NCBI GenBank assembly: GCA_946894095.1
Contig: OX335643.1
Span: forward strand, 8,357,036-8,421,035
DNA length: 64,000 nucleotides
DNA from: Incurvaria masculella
Lineage: Eukaryota > Arthropoda > Insecta > Lepidoptera > Incurvariidae
Direction: 5' to 3'
The notes under the pieces were generated by a model, which did not search any database, was not told the origin of the DNA, and was given only the letters and a program-made list of their open reading frames with translations. Shown here piece by piece: positions 26,201 through 38,200 of the stretch. The number at the start of each line of letters is the position of its first letter. The first letter of the stretch is position 1. The position numbers were made by a program, and so were the translations under genes.

Positions 26201-29200
26201 AAACCAGCTCCATTCACTCATACAATACTCGATCGAAGGGAAAACTATATTGTACTCAACCACGCACTACTTTGTATAGAGATAGTTTATACTACATGGC
26301 TGCAAGGTTGTTTAATGAAATTCCGACAGATTTTAAAAAACTTGACATTCATCGATTTAAAAAGGAATTAAATAATTGGTTAATCGAAAAATGTTTTTAT
26401 AATGTGAGCGAATTTTTAAATATGAATATATAATCTTTAAATGTTTTCAACGGTTATTATATATGTTTAGTTAATTTATCTGCCTAAACAATTTAATGGA
26501 AATGTAATTTATTACTTTATATTGACTCAATTATTTTACAATGTGTTCGATTATTTTATATTTTTAATGTGAATTTAAAACTGTATGCTTTTATTTGACA
26601 TGCTATGTCATATTGCACGCCTACCCAGGCAGTTTTAGCTTGACTAACGTACCTCTTAAGAGTGAGCCAATACATATCCCTAAGCAAAAAACGGCAATAA
26701 AGATTTGATTTTGATTTTGATTTTGATTTTAGAATCCTATTATATTTCATGTATTTTTCTCACTTCGTACTTACCTAATGCTTTAGGTCTTGTAACAAAA
26801 CGACATTTTTGTGACACTTTTGAAAATTTCTCGAGGTTTGGAAACTTTTGCAAAATGTCCAAAAGCTTAATCGACAATATAATTTCATAAAACAATCAAA
26901 CCTGCTCACATTTTTTTACAAGAATCGGTTAAGAGAATTGGCCCAAGCTTAAACGGAGACGCGTCGCTCGCGTTTCGCTCGGTTGAAAATTGGTGACAAC
27001 GGGTCTCGTTGCAGGCGCGCTAGATGGTACGTCATCGGTTTTTTGAACTGAGGTACCAATCCAGGCAGGATTAACCCTACCTCCTAGTAAGTAAGGAATC
27101 CGAACCACGAACGATCACTCCCTTAGTCGCCTCTTACGACATGCAAATGAAGAAATGCAGTGGGACAGCTTGTATTATTTTAAAAGGCCGGAACCCGCAA
27201 GTTACAAAGTACATACTTGGTGTGTAATTAACCATTCATAGCAGGCGGTGAATGAAACCAATGTTTTCGCCAGTCACGAAATCATTCATCAAGACTAGGC
27301 TAGCCAAGCTGGCAATCTCCTACCCTCGCTCCTACCTCCCCTCCTCTCTGGACAATACACTTTCGTGCAGAATTTGCGGTCCTGAAAGCGACCGAGCAAT
27401 TTTTTCAAACATCCTGAAATGATTCCCCTAAACTGCAAATGAATACTATGTATAAATGAAACAACGTTAAAGAGAAGTGCAAAGATAGGATTATTTTTAG
27501 GGTTCCGTACCCAAAGGGTGAAAACTGAACCCTATTACCAAGCCTCCGCCCGTCCGTCCGTCCGTCCGTCCGTCCGTCTGTCACAGGGCTGTATCGCATG
27601 AACTGTAATAGGTAGGCAGCTAAAATTTGCACTAAGTGTGTATTTATTTTGCCGCTGTAACAAGAAATAGGTAAAAATTAAAAAATATAAACTTTAAAGG
27701 GCCCATACAAAAAACCTAATTTTTTTTGTCGCAAATCTTGTTCCATGGTACGGAACCGAGTCGAACTCGCACTTTGCCGGTTTTTATAGTTGAAATCTCA
27801 CAACACCCCAGCAGATCGATACTCTTCGATAAACTCCATGTATTTCGGACCAGCTTAGGTACCCGGCTCCGCTCGAGTTAATATCGTTTTGAACTTATGT
27901 CTGGGTGAATTATTTATTGGATGAAAAGTAGCTTGAAGGGCTGGTCCACGACCATGTATCTGTTTGCCAAATAGAATCAAAACAGGTTGAGCCGAAATGT
28001 TTGTCAATATGACAGAAAGAGATCTCGAATAAGAATTTAGGAAAAAAAAATTCCTGTGCGCGGAAATCCTACAAAAGCAAATTATATTACATAAACACTT
28101 AACCGGGCTCAAACTTAAAATATTTTTGGATAAAATGTTTTAAATAAAACACTGTAACAAAACTAGTCGTGGGGAAATCCAAAGAAAGCAAATCAGACTA
28201 CACCAACACTTCACCAGCTTTCGAGTTACTCCAAGGCTCACATTTGGAAGGTTTTCGGATAAAATGTTTCATATAAAATTCACACATCACAACACTGACA
28301 CTAAAAATTTTGACAGACCACATTTTGTATACATTTTTCTCCCCCTGCCGTCAAGTATTTCGAAAACCTCCAGTCACCATCTTCTTTTTGCGTGTTTTCC
28401 GGTTACAACTGGCTACACATGAACCGAACTCCGTGCACATGGTGGAAGAAAAAAAATCGAGATTTTTACGATGTTCTTTCAGGCCTTTCTCTTTTCTATG
28501 TGAGATAGATCTGTTAACGCAGTGTTTAAGATTAGACATACTTTGATTTAATGCTTTTCCTGCATTGAGGTCATTGACTGCAAATTTATAGTAGTCACTG
28601 AATATTCGCTATACGTTAAGATGCATTCTGCTTTTACATGTTGTGTTTGTCCATTACAGAAAGTGCATTCAGGCTAAATGTTAATGTTTTTTTTTTAAAT
28701 AAATGTTAGAGCTGTATTTTTGTAGACAAACCTCATAATATTAAATATTAAAAAATCAGCAACAAGGTCCCGTGAGAAACCAGCACATAATCAGCTAAGC
28801 ACGGCTTATTAGAGCTGACTAGCGGAGCTCGACGCCGCCGCCGACGCCACAGTTACGAAAAGAGCAGTAGGTACTTAGGTAATAAGCTGTTAGCGTAAGC
28901 TTCTACAGGTACTATCATGGACGTTGCTCTGTGGAACTTTCATCCCTTATTCCTTCCCATCCAACCTATATCCGGACCACCCTCCGCAGAGAATCAGAGC
29001 AACCCTTGTGGTTGACATTGGGCTTTTGAGAACGAACCGTTTCTCAAAATAATTTCTCTGCCGCACCGCCAGGACATGGAACCTAACCTAACCTAACCTG
29101 TGATTCTTCAAACAAAATTTAAAGAAGCTCGATCAGCGATAGTCCGCAAATCTGCTGGTATGATGCAACGCGTGGTTTCGCGAGGTGAGGTGGATTTGGT

Positions 29201-32200
29201 TTTAAACGTGAAACGCGGCGCACGTTCTTACGGACTGTCTCTTGCGGGTATTTTTTGTATGCCTATTGGCTGGTGGACAGGACGTCCAGGAAAAACTCCG
29301 ATTCGTTTTTACATATTTATTCCGACTTTACACACAGGAGGAGAACGAGAAGAGCAATAGACAATACAGACAACCAGAGACAGCTAATTGCTGCGTTCGT
29401 CGCGAGGGACAAACCAACACTCCTCCTCACGAGTGACCTTATCAGCAATACAGTCTTAACATTCTTCATAACTTCATGAATTTCGGACTAGGCAAAGCCT
29501 TCGTGAAAATATCCGCTTCCATCTGTTCGCTTTCCTTGTACTCTATTTGTATTAGACCGCTTCAATACATTCTGACCTCAAACTGATAATCAGATTCTTC
29601 ACCATGTTGTTCGGCCTGATTATCATTAAAGATGGTAATCTCCTTCTATGAAGTTCAATACCGAGACATATTTTTTTTGTCAGTGCCTCAATATTGGGAA
29701 ACACAATCAGAATATCACACTAAACGGCGATAACAATATTTTCTCCTCCTTTTCCCAATAACACACATGGAACTCCACACGACAAAATGCCATCTTACGT
29801 AGTCCAATTTATCAAAAAACAAACTGTTTAATTTTCTGATGTTTTCCGATACTTTTATATTCTTCAGAACTTTTACATTCAGATTTATTTTGCAGAGAAA
29901 TATCTTTTCTGCAAACCTCATTTGGACTTTTTTGGTTAATGATCGTGATACAGTAATCTTCATCTTCACTTCCATGATTTTCTGAATCGATTTCTTAATT
30001 TTCGAATTCGCGTTGTGTAATTTTCCCACAATAGTATATTTCTTTTATTTAAAACTTTGACATATCTGCTCACTATCATGTTATTTCTATGCAGCATCCA
30101 AATTCTGTAGGCTTTTGAGGTTTCTGAATACCCCATGAAAATACCTTCCTTTGCTTTCGGTGCAAAATTTCCATGCCTTTTCCATTTGTTTAGAACAAAT
30201 GCCTTGGAGCCAAATACTTGCAGGTGATGCACGATCGGTACACGACCGACCCATTGTTATGCTAGGGCTACATTAGCGGGCTACGGCGAATATTCGTGTT
30301 AACGCGATGTATGTGGCCGGGTGCATCGTGTCATCGCGTTGTATTCGCGCGAAGACGATGTAGTATCGGCGAGCTGTCGGTAAACTGGCGCAGATCAAAG
30401 GGATTTGTCGCGACAATATTCGCTTGGGGTGGCTACACCTACGTCAATTCAGTGTCTTCCAGACTTTGAAGCAAGACGGACGTGCCTGTATTTTTTGTAC
30501 ACTATGGAATGGAGTAACGAAAAAGTGTTAGAGTTCATTCAATTTTATGAAACGGAGAGAATCATATGGAATCCTAGTGACCCCGACCATAAAAAGAAGC
30601 ACTTGGTACATGATGCGTGGATTCGAATTAAAAATAAGCTCAGTTGGCCTACCACAGTAGAAGAAATGAAGAAGAAAAAAGATTCATTGTTGGCATACTA
30701 TAGAGCCTCCATTTTTAAATTACCGCCTACGTCTCGGCCGCACAACAAACTCAACCAACACATGCGTTCCGGCACGATGCATCGCGTTAACCCGACGCGA
30801 ATCTTCGCCCGCTTAATGTAGACAAGAACATCGCCTATGCCCGAACACGATGTTTTTGTCGCGCCAACACGATACGAATCTTCGCCCGCTAATGTAGCCG
30901 AAGCATTAGAACGCAGTTTCATGATTAAACGATCTACATGGACTTCGGTTGCTCAAATAGTTAGCTGTAAATACAGATTCAGCCCAAAATTTTTCCAACA
31001 ACGTTCTATTCTTCCTCTCGGCCAACCCATTTTGCTGAGGTGTATGCAGAGCAGTTAATCTTCTTTGTATTCCGTTTTTTGTTGCAATATTCTGCTTTAC
31101 CATTGTCAGTTTGAACAAATTTTATTTTCTTTCCAGTAAAATTTTCTGCTTCATTTTTGAACTCCATAAACTTTCCAATACTTCATTTTTCTGTTTCAAA
31201 AAATAAACACGACAGTACCTTGTGTGTTCATCAATGAACGTCACTAAATATTTCGAACCCGCCACAGATTCCTGCTTCATTGGTCCACATACATCGGAGT
31301 GTACGCTTTCTAAAAAATCGTTGGTTCGAACTATGCTTCTTATTGGAAATGGTTTCCTTGAAATTTTACTTTTAATACAAACTTCACAATCATCAAGTTT
31401 TTTATTTTGATTGAAGTTTAATCCCTTGACAGTTTCAGTTTCATTTGAGCGGCTCGTAGCCCAGTGGCGCGGGGACTGGCCTAGCGTACCAGAGGCCTGG
31501 GTTCAATTCCAACTTGCACCACTGTCTTTCTCTTTCCGAGTTCGACAAGTGCATTTCGTCACGAATGCGAGCTGCTCCATGGTTCGGAATCCATGTAAAG
31601 CTGTAGGTCCCCTTCCCCTACTAGGTGGTAGGGTTTAAGCCCGCCTGGGTCGGTACCATCGCATTGGATGAAAAAGGTGGTCGAAGCGGCAATGAATAAA
31701 TTGTCCGTGTTTTCCACCCAGTTCAATATAGCCGTGCTGATAAAGGGAAGGTCCTGGCATGGCACCTAATTCCTTCGGGAATGTGGTGTATCGGGCTAAT
31801 ATCATATCGGTAGTTGTGTGGTATTAGCCATCCATGTAAGGTCGCATAAAAAAAAAAATAATGATAGTGTTACGAGCGCGTCCCGCTGCGAAAACATAGC
31901 GCTGATACACTACCAAAGTGCGCCAAATGGTTCCTTCGAGTCTCAGTAGATGGCGCTACTTGTCTTATTGCATTGCGCAGGCTATCGCATCACTGTCGTC
32001 CCATATAAAGTGACGCCTCGTCCAGCTGACTTCAGAAACAAATCTCGGACATTCTAGTAATGTCTCGAGGGAGATTGTTCTCGACTGCTGCCCTACATGG
32101 GCGCCTAGAAATCGGTGGAGTGTTCTGGAAAGAAGCTCCACCGATATAAAAGGCGCCTAAGGCGCTGAGGGCGGCAGTCTATTTTTGGAAGCGAAGTGAG

Positions 32201-35200
32201 CGACAACAAGCGATATTGAAGTGCAGTGAACTAGCTCTGAAGTGAATCGGTGAAGTGAATGATATAGTTTGCAAATTAGTGTTTGAATTAACCTAGTGTG
32301 AAATTGTATTTGTGAGTTTGCTTGTGAATTATTTGAAATAAAGGAAGAGTGTTGAGTATTGGTGTTTTCTTCTCTAATCTGCACCCTACCCGCGTATCAA
32401 TATTTTAAGGTCAATTTCATTCATGTGACCCATCTTCCTGTGCAATTCCATTATTTTACTCGTACTTGCGACATTCGCATTACCGCGCCTCACTTTCTTC
32501 AATAATTTAAATTTTCAGCTTTTCTGGCGACGGCAGCTGGTCTCGAGATTCAATGGCGATTCGGAAGTTATCATAACTTTCCGACAAACTGTACAGCATC
32601 ATGATACTAAGCAAATCATCATTAATGATAATATCCATGTCCGCTAATTTACTTACAGTGTCCATATATTTGTTTAGATGATCACGCACATCTTAGCTTT
32701 GACTAAATTTTTTCAATATCAACTGCTTTAGCAGTGATGCTTTTCGGGCAGGACCTTTACTGTCGTAAATATTTTTCAGAGTTTCCCAAACACATTTTGA
32801 AGTAGCACAATTCTTCACTTGTTTAATTTCTGATGGCGAATTCAATAGAAAAAGATCCGACCTGGGTTGAAGATCTTTTTCTTCAAACTCAGCTTTGCCT
32901 TCTGGATCTGGAGGTGATGAAAGCGACCCGCTAACAAATTTCCATAATCCATTCTTGATCAGCACCGCCTGTGCTTGTACTCTCCATGTGTCATAATTTT
33001 CTTTTTCAACCGGTTCGATTCGATACAAACCAGAACAAATTTTTTCAAAAATGTTTGCTTCCGAGGAATATTTATATCCTCACTTCTTCCTGCAGCTTCC
33101 ACGCGGCCTGGGCCCATAACCTATTGGCTGGTGGACAGGATGTCCAGGGAAAACTCCGATTCGTTTTTACATATTTATTCCGACTTTACACACAAGAGGA
33201 GAACGAGAAGAGCAATAGACAATATAGACAACCAGAGACAGCTAATTGCTGCGTTCGTGGCGAGGGATAAACCAACAATGCCAGTGTCAATTTATTATTT
33301 AATTGTTTTATTTTCAATGTACAAGGGGAAGTTAAGGGTTTCTTCACGGTTTACTCCCGGGGCGACAGAGCGCGTAACTACTACTATGGAAGCTCAACTT
33401 CATTGAGCCGGACAATCCCACTGCTCGTCCTTCTACTGTGGCGGTCGCCGGCGGCGGCGCTCCGCCTGTATATATTTGCGGCGGACGATTCTATTATTAC
33501 CTCGCGAATCCCCGTGCGATGTCGACTCGTGCGCAGCGACACCCCCCCAACCCCTTGCCCTCCTCCCGTACCGCCCAGCCCCCGCACTGTCGTGTCCGGC
33601 TGCCATTATGCTACACCGGAAGTGATGTCTAGCGGTCCACTGATGACCGAATGATATGTGTTAAGGGCATGCTTGCGAGTCTACTCTCGATACAAAAGAG
33701 ATTAGGGCGCAGAGCCGCGCTTCTCATTCGAGGTCGTGGGTTTGATCCCGCCTCATTCATGCAGCACCACTTTCTTTCAATCTAAGAGATAAATAAGTCA
33801 CGAATGCAAGCTGCTCTATGTTTCGGAATCTATCCAAAAATGTGGATCCCATTCCCAAATAGGGTTAAGCCTGCCGGCTTAGTACCAATCCGTTGAGGCC
33901 AACGGAACGTTGCACGATTTTGCTATCCGATTCAATGTAGCCGTGCTCATAAAGTGAAGTTATGGCATGAAACCCTAATTCCTTCAGGAATAAAGTGTTA
34001 AGCTAATTTCATGAAAGCAGTTCCGGTATTTATTAGCCATCCACGTTTCATTAAAAAAAAACCGATCGTTTTATCACCATGAATCCCACCGCGAAAATAA
34101 TCAAGGGTACGGCGAAAAGGGCATAGGCTTTCCTTTGTGGAAGAGGTACCGAAAAAAAAGGATCGTATCGGCCGGACGCACACCTGACGCCGCTGTGGGC
34201 GTGACAAGCGAACAGACAAAAATACGCGACCCCATTCGAGCTAGTTCAAATGTCGATGAACCGCAGACATTGCTAGACGTTTCCCACAACTATCTATAAA
34301 ATCTATGCATCAGTATGGACTCATCCGGCTAGCGCACTTCGGCTGAGATAGTCGTAACAGGGGGGTCACCAAAGTAAATTAACTCGCTGGGTGAAGAGGC
34401 AAGTGAGGCATTAAATCTGACGTTTAGTTGAAATTCGTACAATTCATACGTTCGACGAAATGAATAGAAATTTACCATTTAGGATGGTACAAAATGCTAA
34501 TAAACGATAGTTATAATCATTTACTTGCCTGTTCCTCCGGCGAGTGAATTTACCATGGTGACCCCGCAGAAACTAAGACTTACCAAACGTAATACTACTA
34601 GTACTAGACCCACACTACGTGACCTATTTTACCCACTTTTATTCCGCCGCTTTTCAAAACATTTTCAAAAACTGGCTCGATTCTATAAAATTATCGAACC
34701 TGCTCACACAATTTTACGAGAATTGTAGCTCAATCTGAAACGGAGACGCTATGCTCGAGCTTTGCTCAAGCTTTGCTTATTAATGAACTATTAATTATTT
34801 TTTATTTCTACACAAATATAAAAATCCTTTCAGTGTATCCCTCAAATGCTCTATTCAATGGCGTAAGCCGGCCAAATCGGCAAGCTTAGCGATTTATCGA
34901 TAAGAGATGTGTAACTCGTAATAGAGACCCAGAGCTACTAAATAGATGGAGTAAAGATCGTGTCGATTAGAAGTTTCGTTAACGCAATCACTGACGCTGA
35001 CTACTGGCAGTTGTCAACCAGTGATGGGTCATTCAGAGTTCACCCTATTCTGAGCCCAGCCCATTCAGAGTTCACCACATTCCGAGTTCAACCCATTCCG
35101 AGCCCAACCCATTCCGAGTCCACAACATTCCAAACCCATTCCGAATCCACCTCATTCCGAATCCACCTCATTCCGAATCCACCCTATTCTTAGCCCACAA

Positions 35201-38200
35201 CATCTTTATTCTCTTATGGTAGAATAAAGAGAAGTGTCACGCGCAGACAAACCTCAGGGTTTCGTGCGTACCTATCAACGTGTATTTTGCTTATATAACC
35301 ATATATCTGTGAAATAAACGCCACATTGTGTGGCATTGAATTGAAAAAATTGAATTGATATGCTGAGATTCAAAGACAGTTCTTGGTTCTTGAGACGATT
35401 CTCAAGTCTTCTGACTATCAATTTTGACATAAAATGTATGGAAGTAATGTCAAATTTGACAGTCGTAAGAAGCTCCACATATATGTAATAGTAATTCCAG
35501 ATCTTTGTGGAGGTGAAGGCCGCACGACCTTTTTTTTGCACTTTAGCAAAATAGTCTGACCATCTTACCAAAAACCGGCTTCATGACAACTTTTTCGCTC
35601 ATTCGAAATTGTTAATTAAATCCAGGATCCGGTTACGGGAGGTATGCTATGCTCGGAGTAACCTCCATTGCGATATAACCATTCCAGAGTAGATATCATG
35701 ACCATTACGTAGTGAAATCATAACCATTCCATATTTTCGCAGGTCCTCGAAGTACCAAGGAACAAAAATTCCGGAGGTCATTCCGGAATTGTGAAGCAGG
35801 AATGGGAATGCTTTTCTATTTGGAGCTAGAAAGCTCCATCACTGCTGCACATCGTGTAGACTATAAGTTTATCCTAATAATGTTTTTCAATACATTTCAG
35901 TGGATAAATAAAGCGAAACCATTGATGTCAGTAGGATGTAATAATGTAAAATATCCATCTATAATAATTCTGGTGAACCCTTTTGAAGTATGTAAAACAC
36001 TCAAAACAGGCAATGCTAAAACGCATAATCATAAATTTGCTATGGCTACAATACAAGATAGAGTGAAAATTAAGTAAATATACTTTTTCGTACTAAGCTG
36101 GTACGTCGCTTATTCCAAGGAAAGTGATATGTATGTATATTTATGATACGGTTAATTATAAATACATACAAATAACATTTCTTAAAGATTTTCAGATTCA
36201 TTAAAGATTGTACATAATTTTATATAAGAATTTAAAATACACAATTTTTTTCATACAAATACAAAGACCTTTTAAAGGACTTTGAATTTGTCGCGTTTGC
36301 AGTAGAAACGTTCGGGCCGTGGAGCGCAGACGCAAAGGCTTTCTCGGAGAGACTTTGTGTCAAATTGAGGGAGGAAACCGGGGCCCCACAATCGGGGGCC
36401 TACTTTTACCAAAAAATTAGTCTGGCTATTCAGCGCGGAAACGCCGCTAGTGTTCTAGGAACATTCAAAAAAGACGTTGCAGAAGAATATTTTAATTTAG
36501 TTTAGTTATAATTATTTTAATTTTTGTTATGAAATATTGTTTTCGATTAAATTGTGTTATGCATATTGAAAAAAAAAAATCAAAGAAAAAAAAAACTTTT
36601 TCATTCTTTTATCATATCCAATGATATTATTGCATGGACCACACAAAGTGTTACGCAAATATTCCGTCATGAATCCAATAAAATATGTCACAAGTAAAAT
36701 GTGTACATTTGCTTGCGCTAATTATAAACAGACCGAGTGATAAATTCCCAGTGCATATTGTGGTACGAATATATTGGAACGCAACATTGAGTGGACATGC
36801 GGACAATAAGGGAATGCACCTACATACTAATGTTCTATGTAATGTGACACTTCATGATTTGCACATAACCCTTGTTGTAATAAACCATATATACATGTTG
36901 CGTGGAACCGTCAAAGAAGATCTCTTTAAATTATAAACTTAGCATTTTTAGGGTTCCGTACCCAAAAGAACGGAAGTTCCGTCCGTCCGTCCATCCGTCC
37001 GTCCGTCCGTCCGTCCGTCCGTCCATCACAGGGCTGTATCTCATGAACTGTAACAGGTAGGCAGCTGAAATTTTCTCAGAGTGTGTATTTATTTTGCCGC
37101 TATAACAAATAGTTAAAATAAAAAAATAAAAAAATGAAAGGGTCGGCCCATACAAAAAACGTGATTTCTTTGTTAAATCTTGTACGATGGTACAGAACGC
37201 TTCGTGTGCGAGTCTGACTAGTATTTGGCCAATTTTCTTTGTTTCGAGGACTGTTTCTTTTATAGTCCATGGATTTCGAAAATTATGCACAGGGACAGAA
37301 ACAACATTACAAAATGTTTAAATGTTGTTGCAAAGTGTATTGTTGTCAAACTAGACACAATTTCCGAATGTGTCTCACTAGCCTTTGTCAAATTTAAGAG
37401 TAACATTCCATAAAAATTTGATCACACATTAAATCTTGCCATACCATAAATGACATAAAAAAAACCGGCCAAGTGCGAGTCGGGCTCGCACACGAAGGGT
37501 TCCATACCATCAAACAAGATTTAACACAAAAAAATCACGTTTTTTTTATGGTGACCCCCTTTAATTATTATTATTTTTAAATGTTACCTGTTTGTTGTTA
37601 TAGCGGCAAAATAAATACACACTCTGTAAAAATTTCAGCTGCCTATCTCTTACGGTTTATGAGATACAGCCCTGTGACAGACGGACGGACGGACGGACGG
37701 ACGGACGGACAGCGGAGGCTTAGTAATAGGGTTCCGTTGGCACCCTTTGGGTACGGAACCCATAAAATTAGAAAACTTTAAGTCAGGCTTGCATTAAATA
37801 AGGTTTCCCAGAAAACGATGAGTGTGATTGATGATGTTCCTACCGTGCATGATTTGGGAGTAAAATATGTTATCAAATTAATATCCACATACTGCTATTA
37901 TTTCACCAGGACGGTGACATACGGATGTACGATCAGACAGATGGGTGGACTGACTTTTTTCCAACCTGGATGCAGGGACGATGTCTTCTCTATATTTATT
38001 GCAGTTTGACCTCGTTCAACGCATATAATTTAGTACCGTAAAATTAACGCATTCATTTGGAGTTTAGAGCTCAAATAGTTGTCATAGCCACTGCGAGAAC
38101 TCAAGGCCATAAAAATTTGAATGCCAACCTCAGTGACGATCAACAGTGAAACAGTTTTGTACTCACGGCTTTCTCCTCTCCGTCGGATCCGTTCCGCCGC

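Larger units (their letters stand above)
29264..33277 (-). mobile_element. Copia-type LTR retrotransposon, decayed, with nested insertions
   Basis: Two 156-base LTRs in direct orientation, a 5-bp target duplication ATGCC outside them (29259-29263 and 33278-33282), and a primer-binding site next to the 5' LTR. gag, GAG-pre-integrase, integrase and RNase H tail occur in Ty1/copia order on the minus strand. Most of the RT is missing. Frameshifts, a stop and three inserts (30257-30906, 31446-31857, 31868-32399) show it is dead. Confidence 0.92.

Noticed and set aside
28310..28546. 78-aa frame [10 protein letters not shown]
   Set aside because: No homology, AT-rich intron and equally long frame on the other strand.
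31446..31520. Possible tRNA genes at SINE heads
   Set aside because: A and B boxes are present but there is no cloverleaf with acceptor pairing, and the SINE body follows.
31411..31765. Short frames inside SINE copies (also 60765-61170, 62037-62219, 63538-63741)
   Set aside because: The same conceptual peptides recur in every SINE copy on both strands. They are repeat sequence, not genes.
34960..35193. 77-aa frame rich in Ser/Thr/Pro
   Set aside because: Produced by a degenerate 17-18 bp tandem repeat. No conserved frame or splice evidence.
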